A stretch of 6,420 nucleotides of DNA, taken from positions 1 through 6,420 of the forward strand of contig CAZCSL010000036.1 in assembly GCA_964501415.1 (NCBI GenBank), written 5' to 3'. The notes beneath the pieces were generated by a model. That model searched no databases and was not told the DNA's origin. It worked only from the letters and a program-made list of their open reading frames with translations. The DNA is from B1SED10-225 sp964501415 (GTDB lineage Bacteria; Bacillota_I; Bacilli_A; Izemoplasmatales; Izemoplasmataceae). The position numbers were made by a program, and so were the translations under genes. Of this stretch, positions 1 to 5,508 are shown piece after piece. The number at the start of each line of letters is the position of its first letter. Within the stretch, counting starts at the first letter, position 1.

Positions 1-470
1 ATCGCAATCTCACCCACACCGATAATTTCATCAATAAAGGTTAAGTCTTCTTCAATGGTATCTAAAAAAGTTCTTGGTGGGACTTGATAAGACCCACTTA
101 AAATATAGGCGCTAAGCTTTTCTTGATTTAAAGCTTTGGCTTTGGCGATTAAACTTTTCATGTCTTTGGTAAAACCATCGGTTCCAAGGAGGCCAATCAC
201 GGTGGTAATGCCCGCGTTGATCAACGTGCTAAAATCAATTTCTGGGATTCTGGATGCAGGGCCATCTTCACCCCCACCCCCAATGATATGGACGTGATTG
301 TCGATAAAGCCTGGTAAGGCTTTACAGCCTTGATAATCAATCACTTCAACGTCTAGCCCTTTAATATCAAGGCTATCTTCAATCGCGATAATTTTATCAA
401 ACGCGATTAAAATATCTTTTTTGCCTTGATAGGTAGGCGTATATACGCTTAGGTTTTTAAGTATCTTCAT
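1..470 (-). CDS. iadA: Isoaspartyl dipeptidase (beta-aspartyl-peptidase), N-terminal part, runs off the window
   Basis: This metal-dependent amidohydrolase cleaves isoaspartyl (beta-aspartyl) dipeptides left by breakdown of damaged proteins, and acts in the cytoplasm. The first 156 codons are visible and the rest lies beyond position 1. After a short beta-sandwich segment (residues 1-50) come the metal-binding PGFIDNHVHIIGGGGE motif (residues 53-68, with H59 and H61), the IadA-typical glycine run followed by Glu68, and VIGLLGTD (91-98). These closely resemble E. coli IadA as I remember it. The last visible residues are GVGEIA (151-156), where E. coli has the carboxylated-lysine segment GVKCA; here a Glu appears to hold that place. 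The ATG at 470 is preceded by GGAG (480-477) with a 6-base spacer. The start lies inside the end of the C-S lyase gene (14-base overlap, different frame), so the two are probably co-transcribed and translationally coupled. The family call is secure; the full length cannot be seen. Confidence 0.93.
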   Translation of the reverse strand, partial: MKILKNLSVYTPTYQGKKDILIAFDKIIAIEDSLDIKGLDVEVIDYQGCKALPGFIDNHVHIIGGGGEDGPASRIPEIDFSTLINAGITTVIGLLGTDGFTKDMKSLIAKAKALNQEKLSAYILSGSYQVPPRTFLDTIEEDLTFIDEIIGVGEIA

Positions 471-1632
471 TTTGTTCTCCTGAAAATGTGTCTTTAAATC
501 TTTTTAGTCCTTTTAGTAACTGTTCATTGGAACAAGCTATATTCATTCTGATAAAATGATCAGGCTTAGAACCAAATTTATGGCCATCAGCCACAACCAT
601 TCCATTATTTTCTAGGGCCTTAGTGATTTCAACGCTGCTTAAGTTTAGAAAACCTAAGTCAATCCAAGCCAAGTAAGTGCCTTCCAAAGGCAAAACATGG
701 GCTTTTGAGAAATTTTCGGCAAAGAAATCTTTTAACGTCCTAAAGTTTTTGTAAACATGGGCATTTTGTTCATCCACCCAATTATCACATGCTTTATAGG
801 CCGCCTTTAAGGCCGTGACGGCTAAGAGGTTAGGCGTACCAAGCATCAAGGCTTGGTAAGTTTGGGTTAATTTTTCTCTTACATCCTCATTAGGAGTAAT
901 AAAATAGGCAATTTGAAGCCCTGCGATATTAAAGGTTTTAGAAGGGGCATTGATGACGATGATGTTTTCATAATTATCAAAATAATCGGCACATGAGATG
1001 AAGGTATGATTAGGCATAATGATATCAGCATGTATCTCATCGCTTAATAGATAGACGCCGTATTGTTTACAGAGGCTAACGATTTTTTCAATTGTTTCTT
1101 TAGGCCAAACCCGACCGACAGGGTTATGCGGACTACAGAAGATAAAGGCTTTGATACCCGTTTTGAACTGTGTTTCTAAATGGTCAAAATCAATGTCGTA
1201 ATGGCCCTTATGATATCGAAGCGGATTTTTAGTTAAAGTGCGCTCATTAATATCAATCAAAGGTTCAAAGACATGATAAACAGGGGGTTGAATCAAGATT
1301 TTATCGCCTCGTTTAGTCAGCGTTTGAAGCATGACAGAAAGCGTATTTAACACCTTAGGCGCAGGCATAATCCAACTGGTTTTAATATGACTTTGATATC
1401 GGTGCTCGTACCAATCTTTGATAAGGATTTTGGTGTCTTCATCAAAGATACCATACCCAAACGCGCCGTGTTTAATGCGGTCATTTAACGCTTGTTTAAT
1501 CTTGGGGGCGGTTTCATAATCACTATCGGCTACCGAAAAGGCCAAAACATCGGTTTTTTGGGTTGAATTAAAGGCTGCTTGGTATTTTGCGGAATCGGTG
1601 TGGATGCGCTTTAGCGTTTTAAACATAGACAT
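457..1632 (-). CDS. patB: PatB/MalY-type PLP-dependent C-S lyase (cystathionine beta-lyase-like aminotransferase fold)
   Basis: This is a class I/II aminotransferase-fold enzyme of the MalY/PatB group. Its members usually split carbon-sulfur bonds of cystathionine or cysteine conjugates, giving pyruvate, ammonia and a thiol in the cytoplasm. Counting 391 residues from the ATG at 1632, it shows FGYG (58-61), CSPHNPVGRVW (166-176), SDEIHADI (197-204, PLP-binding Asp198), the Schiff-base lysine in SKTFN (Lys232), EGTYLAWID (317-325) and the carboxylate-binding Arg362 in RMNIACS. The length is normal. The frame stays open to a TTG at 1689, but that lies in the loop of the preceding terminator; the ATG at 1632 has a perfect AAGGAG with a 6-base spacer and matches where the family begins. 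The usual family motif WVADMDF reads SVADSDY here (33-39), a modest divergence near the active-site entrance. The exact substrate cannot be told: cystathionine lyase, cysteine-conjugate lyase and a related aminotransferase are all possible. Confidence 0.9.
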   Translation of the reverse strand: MSMFKTLKRIHTDSAKYQAAFNSTQKTDVLAFSVADSDYETAPKIKQALNDRIKHGAFGYGIFDEDTKILIKDWYEHRYQSHIKTSWIMPAPKVLNTLSVMLQTLTKRGDKILIQPPVYHVFEPLIDINERTLTKNPLRYHKGHYDIDFDHLETQFKTGIKAFIFCSPHNPVGRVWPKETIEKIVSLCKQYGVYLLSDEIHADIIMPNHTFISCADYFDNYENIIVINAPSKTFNIAGLQIAYFITPNEDVREKLTQTYQALMLGTPNLLAVTALKAAYKACDNWVDEQNAHVYKNFRTLKDFFAENFSKAHVLPLEGTYLAWIDLGFLNLSSVEITKALENNGMVVADGHKFGSKPDHFIRMNIACSNEQLLKGLKRFKDTFSGEQNEDT

Positions 1633-1638
1633 ATTGGT

Positions 1639-1644
1639 CTCCTT
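1639..1644 (-). promoter_or_regulatory. Ribosome binding site that fixes the C-S lyase start
   Basis: AAGGAG on the minus strand, six bases (ACCAAT) before the ATG at 1632. The other in-frame start candidates upstream (ATG at 1653, ATG at 1662, TTG at 1689) have no such site. This supports a 391-residue protein rather than the longest open frame of 410 residues. Confidence 0.85.
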
Positions 1645-1660
1645 AACGGTCATTTTAGGC

Positions 1661-1689
1661 ATTAAAAAACCTTCAAATAAACCTAGCAA
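1661..1689 (-). promoter_or_regulatory. Possible sigma-A promoter for the C-S lyase/iadA pair, overlapping the capD terminator
   Basis: On the minus strand a -35-like TTGCTA (1689-1684) is followed after 17 bases by a -10-like TTTAAT (1666-1661; five of six bases match TATAAT). This predicts a transcript start near 1654-1655 and a leader of about 22 bases carrying the AAGGAG site. The whole element sits within the loop, descending arm and U-tract of the preceding terminator. In AT-rich DNA such matches arise by chance, so this is only a candidate. The alternatives are read-through of the terminator or a promoter inside the end of capD. Confidence 0.33.
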
Positions 1690-1708
1690 TTAGGTTTTTT
1701 TGAAGGTT
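1664..1708 (-). terminator. Rho-independent terminator after capD
   Basis: The two 17-base arms 1668-1684 and 1692-1708 pair with a single T-T mismatch (1678/1698). One further A-T pair (1685/1691) closes a GCAAT loop. Read on the minus strand, the stem is followed at once by six Ts (1669-1664, the first two also pairing in the stem base). The hairpin starts two bases after the capD stop codon. The plus-strand direction lacks a following T-run, so it works for the minus-strand operon. It separates the polysaccharide cassette from the C-S lyase/iadA pair. Confidence 0.88.
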
Positions 1709-1709
1709 A

Positions 1710-3524
1710 TTAGTTCGTTAGTTGATAGCTGTGGATTTGTTTGGCAACTTCTTGTTTTAGTTCAGTTTGATTACACGTTTTAATACAGTCTAAGAAGCTT
1801 GGCAGATCGATGCAATCACCGTTTTCTACGTTGGATTCAATAAAGATTTTTTGATTGGCGGTTTTACTTTGCGTCGTCTCATCTACAAGCAATTCTTCGT
1901 AAAGTTTTTCACCTGGTCTTAAACCCGTATAAACGATTTCGATATCTCTGCCTTCTTCTAAACCCGCTAGTTTAATCATTTTTTTGGCTAAATCTTTGAT
2001 TTTTATCGCCTTGCCCATATCCAAAATAAAGATTTCGCCGCCTTTGGCATAAAGCGTACATTCTAAGATGAGACCCACCGCTTCAGATACCGTCATAAAA
2101 TAGCGTGTAATCTCTTTATCGGTCACGGTGATTGGACCGCCCGAAAGAATCTGCTTTTTAAAAAGCGGAATAACACTGCCGTTAGAGCCAAGCACATTGC
2201 CAAAACGTACCGAGGCATAAGCGGTATCGCTTGTTTTATTAAAACTCTGGACAATTAACTCGGCATAGCGTTTGGAAGCGCCCATGATATTGGTGGGTCT
2301 AACCGCTTTGTCTGATGATATTAAAATCATTTGTTTGACTTGATGTTGATTGGCGGCTTTAGCGACATAATAGGTACCCAAAATATTGGTCTTAATGGCT
2401 TCTTTGGGACTAGCCTCCATCAAGGGAACATGTTTATACGCCGCCGCATGAAAAACCAAACCAGGCTTGTAGGTCTTAAAAAGTTCTTCAACGCGCGCTT
2501 GGTCATAAACGCTGCCGATTAAGGTGGTTATTTTAAAGGCTAGGTTTGCTTTGCGTAATAAAGATTCTAACTCGGTTTGAATGTCATAAGCGTTGTTTTC
2601 ATAGATATCGAAGATGATGATATGCTTAGGCTTGAACCTTGCGATTTGTCGAGCGAGTTCAGACCCAATGGTTCCGCCCCCACCCGTTATTAAAACGGTT
2701 TCTTTTAAAATAAGGTCTTGAATGCCTCCTGTATCCAAGACAATCTCATCGCGTTCCAGCAAATCTTCAACCTCGACGTCTTTTACTTTTTTAGGGGCTT
2801 TAGTTTCTACTTCATCCATCAAAGGTAGACGTTTTATTTTTACTTGATGGTCTTTAATCATGTCAATGATCTCTCTAAGCCGCTTAGGCGATAGATTGGC
2901 AATACCGATGATAACTTCTTCAATGCGGTAAACTTCAATAAATTCTTGTAACTTCGCTATGGGCCCAATAATTTTTATGCCCAGTAGCGTTTTACCGATT
3001 TTAATCTCGTCATCATCGACAAAAGCGATTGGATTATTATTTAAGTAATCATGTTTATATATCTCTTTGAGTACCAAATCACCCCCATCACCCGCGCCAA
3101 TAATCAAGGTGCGTTTGGCGTCTTGATTAGCCCCGATCATCGAGTGTCGAATGTAGAGGGTTATTCTGTATATCACTCTTGGCAGGCTAATCATCGTGAT
3201 CTCTAATGGAGTGATAAAGACCATGGCGAGTGGATGGATAACATCATCCACCATGTAAAAAACGCCCATAATCAATAAATTGGTAACCAGGATGACCAAT
3301 ATAATTTTCATCAAATCTTCAAAGCCCACATGAGCATGTATCATCTTATAGAACCCAAAGAGGCTAAAAAGAACCAACTTAAAGAAAATGATAGGCAATA
3401 AAGCCAAAAGCGCGTTTTCAAGATGAACAGTCATCCCAATCAAACGAAAAATCGCCAGTGTAAAAGTATACGTGGCTAAAATTAAAAACGTATCGATGAC
3501 GATTAAACTGATTTTTCTCATCAT
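1710..3524 (-). CDS. capD: Membrane-anchored UDP-sugar 4,6-dehydratase, CapD/EpsC/FlaA1-WbpM family
   Basis: Long-form nucleotide-sugar dehydratase, 604 residues, matching the usual length of about 600 in CapD, EpsC, WbpM and PglF. The family converts UDP-GlcNAc to a UDP-4-keto-6-deoxy sugar, the precursor of rare sugars for surface polysaccharide. The N-terminus has about four membrane segments (roughly 4-30, 36-60, 73-93 and 98-118). A first nucleotide-binding domain follows (GAGDGGD, 143-149), then the catalytic extended short-chain dehydrogenase domain with TGGGGTIG (280-287) for NAD(P), HAAAYKHVPLME (359-370), SSDK (403-406) and NIMGASK (412-418). Met414 stands where classical SDRs have the catalytic Tyr, which is normal for this family; Asp405, Lys406 and Lys418 are kept. 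RFGNVLGS (440-447) and TGLRPGEKLYEE (533-544) complete the signature. AAGGGA (3535-3530) precedes two adjacent ATGs (3524 and 3521); either may be used. It is the last gene before a strong terminator. The exact product stereochemistry cannot be read from the sequence. Confidence 0.93.
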   Translation of the reverse strand: MMRKISLIVIDTFLILATYTFTLAIFRLIGMTVHLENALLALLPIIFFKLVLFSLFGFYKMIHAHVGFEDLMKIILVILVTNLLIMGVFYMVDDVIHPLAMVFITPLEITMISLPRVIYRITLYIRHSMIGANQDAKRTLIIGAGDGGDLVLKEIYKHDYLNNNPIAFVDDDEIKIGKTLLGIKIIGPIAKLQEFIEVYRIEEVIIGIANLSPKRLREIIDMIKDHQVKIKRLPLMDEVETKAPKKVKDVEVEDLLERDEIVLDTGGIQDLILKETVLITGGGGTIGSELARQIARFKPKHIIIFDIYENNAYDIQTELESLLRKANLAFKITTLIGSVYDQARVEELFKTYKPGLVFHAAAYKHVPLMEASPKEAIKTNILGTYYVAKAANQHQVKQMILISSDKAVRPTNIMGASKRYAELIVQSFNKTSDTAYASVRFGNVLGSNGSVIPLFKKQILSGGPITVTDKEITRYFMTVSEAVGLILECTLYAKGGEIFILDMGKAIKIKDLAKKMIKLAGLEEGRDIEIVYTGLRPGEKLYEELLVDETTQSKTANQKIFIESNVENGDCIDLPSFLDCIKTCNQTELKQEVAKQIHSYQLTN

Positions 3525-3538
3525 GTTAATCCCTTCAT
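3521..3538 (-). other. Possible five-codon leader ORF overlapping the capD start
   Basis: In the 44-base gap between capB and capD, an ATG at 3538 opens a frame reading MKGLT and stops at a TGA (3523-3521) that overlaps both capD ATGs. An AAGGA lies just upstream, at a rather short spacing. It could couple capD translation to the kinase gene, or be a chance product of the purine-rich gap, where AGAGGGA, AAGGA and AAGGGA follow one another. No product is claimed. Confidence 0.2.
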
Positions 3539-3568
3539 TTTTCCTTATTCCCTCTTAATCTTTAATGC

Positions 3569-4273
3569 TTAGTCTTCCTTTTCTTGGTTGTAATAGTAGT
3601 AATTATTATAGCGGTGATCTTTTTTACGTACGCGTGTTAAGATACCACCGATAACATTGGCGCCATTGTCTTTAAGGCTTTTTAACATGCCTTGTGCAAC
3701 ATCGCCGTTGGTTTTTCTTGAGGCAAAAATCATAATCGTACCATCGGTCAATTTAGAAATGATGGTCGCATCGGTCACCGCACTCATCGGCGGGGTATCG
3801 ATGATGATGCGGTCATAAGATTGTTTTAAATCCAATAAGAGCTTTTTTAACTTCTTACTCATTAAAAATTCACTAGGAAAGGGTAAGGTTTTACCCGCTG
3901 GTAAAACGTCTAAATATTCATCCACTGTCTGGATGGCTTTCTCTTTAGATAAATCATCGGTAATGATATTAGAAAGGCCTTGTTGGTTAGAAAGATTAAA
4001 AGCACGATGAATTTTAGGCTTTCTCAAATCCATATCGATAATCAAGGTTTTGGTTTCACTTTGAGCATAAACAGTACCTAAATTCAAGGTGGTAATGGTC
4101 TTGGCCTCTTCTGGAAAGGTTGAGGTGATACATATCGTTTTGATTTCTTCATTAAATGAAGAAAACTCAATATTGGTTCTAAGTTTACGGTATTGTTCAC
4201 TAATAACCCCTAAGGGTTCTCTTTTCGATATAATGGGATAAGCGTTACTTCCATTCGTTTTATGATCAAACAT
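3569..4273 (-). CDS. capB: CapB/CpsD-type bacterial tyrosine kinase (BY-kinase) with altered Walker A loop
   Basis: Cytoplasmic BY-kinase of the CpsD/CapB/EpsB family, 234 residues, about the normal length. In this family the kinase binds the membrane modulator (CapA), phosphorylates its own C-terminal tyrosines and regulates polysaccharide chain assembly. Visible features are EQYRKLRTNIEF (26-37), the typical oligomerisation motif near the N-terminus; Walker A' LIIDMDLRKP (77-86); Walker B RIIIDTPP (155-162); and a C-terminal cluster of five tyrosines (222 and 225-228) just before an acidic end. The Walker A region reads PEEAKTIT (54-61) where the family normally has PGEGKSTT: lysine 58 and the hydroxyl residue 59 remain, but both glycines are replaced (Glu55, Ala57). 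The reading frame is intact on both sides, so this is not a frameshift. The open frame extends to a TTG at 4288, but the ATG at 4273 has GGAGG seven bases upstream and shares one base with the capA stop (TGATG), so it is preferred. The family is certain; catalytic competence is not. Confidence 0.92.
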   Translation of the reverse strand: MFDHKTNGSNAYPIISKREPLGVISEQYRKLRTNIEFSSFNEEIKTICITSTFPEEAKTITTLNLGTVYAQSETKTLIIDMDLRKPKIHRAFNLSNQQGLSNIITDDLSKEKAIQTVDEYLDVLPAGKTLPFPSEFLMSKKLKKLLLDLKQSYDRIIIDTPPMSAVTDATIISKLTDGTIMIFASRKTNGDVAQGMLKSLKDNGANVIGGILTRVRKKDHRYNNYYYYNQEKED

Positions 4274-4980
4274 CAGACTTCCTCCCAATCATCTTCAAGT
4301 TTGTATTCTGGAATGAGACCTAAGACACGCAATCCCAGTTTGTTTTCGAGGTCTTTCGAAGTTTTAATCGATTTATCCAAAAACTCAATCAAAAAGACAC
4401 CAAACACGCCAATCATACCGCCTAAGACAAGCCCAATGGCCATATATAATAAGCGGTTAGGCCCACTAGGTGAGGTTGGCGTTTCTGCGGTATCTAAAAC
4501 TTCAATGTCGTGCAAAATGCTTGAATCATCGGCAATCGATTGAATGATGGAGACAATGCCATCGGCCATCAGCGCCGCTTCATTTGGATCGGTTGAGGTC
4601 ACGTTAAAGCGAATGACAATCGCATTGTCGCGTCCTCTGGAGACCGATACCATATTTCGGAGTGTCCCGGTGCTATAAGTCAAGTCCAAATCATCTCTTA
4701 GTTGATGCAAAACGCGGTTACTCTCTGCAACCTCGGTATAAGTGTCCAATAATCTTTGAGCCAATAAAACATCGCCTGAATCTACGGCTTGCCCTTCGGC
4801 TGTAACACTAACCAAGACACTAGAGTGTGTTGTGTAAGTATCTTCTAACATTACCACGGCGTATATAGTGGTTAAACTAAAGACCACGATAACCGAGGCA
4901 AAGATTAAATACCAACGATTTAACATGATTTGTAGTAGTTCTAATAAATCCAGTTCCTGTTCGTTTACGTTATTTTCCAT
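4273..4980 (-). CDS. capA: CapA/Wzz-like membrane modulator of the BY-kinase (chain-length determinant family)
   Basis: Membrane protein of the polysaccharide co-polymerase family, 235 residues, in the short Gram-positive form (CapA, CpsC, YveK/EpsA). Its role is to anchor and activate the tyrosine kinase encoded next and to influence chain length. The order is: a short cytoplasmic N-terminus with ELDLLELLQIML (9-20), membrane segment 1 (about 22-44), an extracellular domain (about 45-165), a proline-rich stretch with P168, P171 and P174 immediately before membrane segment 2 (about 177-200), and a cytoplasmic tail ending near GLRVLGLIPEY (216-226). In Firmicutes that tail contacts and activates the kinase. 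It begins with ATG at 4980; AGGG (4992-4989) lies eight bases upstream. It is the first gene behind an extended -10 promoter, and its TGA stop shares its A with the capB start. The separate modulator and kinase are typical of Gram-positives; Gram-negative relatives such as Wzc fuse them. Confidence 0.92.
   Translation of the reverse strand: MENNVNEQELDLLELLQIMLNRWYLIFASVIVVFSLTTIYAVVMLEDTYTTHSSVLVSVTAEGQAVDSGDVLLAQRLLDTYTEVAESNRVLHQLRDDLDLTYSTGTLRNMVSVSRGRDNAIVIRFNVTSTDPNEAALMADGIVSIIQSIADDSSILHDIEVLDTAETPTSPSGPNRLLYMAIGLVLGGMIGVFGVFLIEFLDKSIKTSKDLENKLGLRVLGLIPEYKLEDDWEEV
4281..4285 (-). promoter_or_regulatory. Ribosome binding site that fixes the capB start
   Basis: GGAGG on the minus strand, seven bases (AAGTCTG) upstream of the ATG at 4273. 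It lies inside the last codons of capA, so capB translation is probably coupled to capA through the TGATG stop-start junction. A TTG at 4288 that would add five residues lies beside this site and has no site of its own. Confidence 0.85.
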
Positions 4981-5017
4981 AAAAATGTCCCTCTCTTAAA
5001 TCTTTGTTATCTATTGC

Positions 5018-5026
5018 ATTATAACA
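5018..5026 (-). promoter_or_regulatory. Extended -10 promoter for capA-capB-capD
   Basis: The minus strand reads TGTTATAAT, a perfect TATAAT (5023-5018) with the TGn extension. No convincing -35 lies 16-18 bases upstream (CATCCA at 17), as is common for extended -10 promoters. The predicted start near 5011 gives a leader of about 30 bases with the capA ribosome binding site. It lies in the 84-base gap between the VanZ gene and capA and allows capA-capB-capD to be expressed apart from the phosphatase and VanZ genes. Confidence 0.68.
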
Positions 5027-5064
5027 TATAAAAGCTGAAATGGATGGTTAGTTTTTAAGACGTT

Positions 5065-5508
5065 CTAGGGGCCTTTAAAAACAACCAAAACCATTAAAAT
5101 CGATCCCAAAAGTACGCCTAGTGTATCGATGAATATATCGTTCATACTCATCACACGACCCGGCACCATCGATTGATATAATTCATCAAAAATCGCGATA
5201 ATTAAGCCAAACAACGTACTGTCTATAAGCAAGCGAAACCAATCATTAAAATAATACTTTAAAGCCGACACCACCCAAAGACCCAAGAAAAAATAAAGGA
5301 TAAAATGAGCAAAGCTACGCAACATAGCATGAAATGTATCTAGGTCAATTGCCAAAGCGATATCTTGTGAAAGAAAACCAATCACCCTAATGATATCTTT
5401 AGTAAAGCCTTTTGATACTTCACTAGATACATACGCGTCTTGCATAGAAAAACTAAAAATCAAGGCAATCCAACTTAAAACCAAGGTAATAGAAAGGACT
5501 TTAAGCAT
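5065..5508 (-). CDS. VanZ-family membrane protein
   Basis: Small integral membrane protein of 147 residues, the usual size for a VanZ-like domain. The family is named after VanZ of Enterococcus, which gives low-level teicoplanin resistance; the biochemical role of most members is unknown. Family features are FSFSMQ (18-23) at the end of membrane segment 1 (about 4-20), Arg64 and His68 in RSFAHFILY (64-72), segment 2 (about 66-83), segment 3 (about 93-109) ending in DELYQ (108-112), PGR (116-118), and Asp124 and Asp128 in NDIFIDTLG (123-131), then segment 4 (about 129-144). It starts with ATG at 5508, eight bases inside the end of the phosphatase gene and in another frame, with only a weak AGG before it, so translational coupling is likely. 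It ends with TAG 84 bases before capA. Position inside a polysaccharide cassette suggests a role at the cell surface, but that is inference. Confidence 0.88.
   Translation of the reverse strand: MLKVLSITLVLSWIALIFSFSMQDAYVSSEVSKGFTKDIIRVIGFLSQDIALAIDLDTFHAMLRSFAHFILYFFLGLWVVSALKYYFNDWFRLLIDSTLFGLIIAIFDELYQSMVPGRVMSMNDIFIDTLGVLLGSILMVLVVFKGP

Noticed and set aside
271..281. A second copy of the CCCCCACCCCC string also found before capC (6203-6213)
   Set aside because: Here it simply encodes the conserved glycine run of IadA, so the identity is best explained as coincidence rather than a shared regulatory repeat.
1633..1689. Longer C-S lyase starting at TTG 1689
   Set aside because: The extra 19 residues are translated from the terminator loop and U-tract, are not family-like, and lack a ribosome binding site; the ATG at 1632 has a perfect one.
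2331..2522. Open frame of 63 codons on the plus strand
   Set aside because: It lies entirely opposite the conserved catalytic domain of capD, resembles no family and has no ribosome binding site, so it is a shadow of that gene.
4274..4288. Longer kinase starting at TTG 4288
   Set aside because: The extra five codons are the ribosome binding site itself (GGGAGGAAG) of the ATG at 4273.
4262..4543. Open frame of 93 codons on the plus strand
   Set aside because: It is opposite the end of capA, including its second membrane segment; its serine- and lysine-rich sequence is a reverse-strand artefact.
5051..5082. Inverted repeat GTTTTTAA/TTAAAAAC around the VanZ gene stop
   Set aside because: The stem has eight mostly A-T pairs with a 16-base loop and no following U-tract, too weak to call a terminator.
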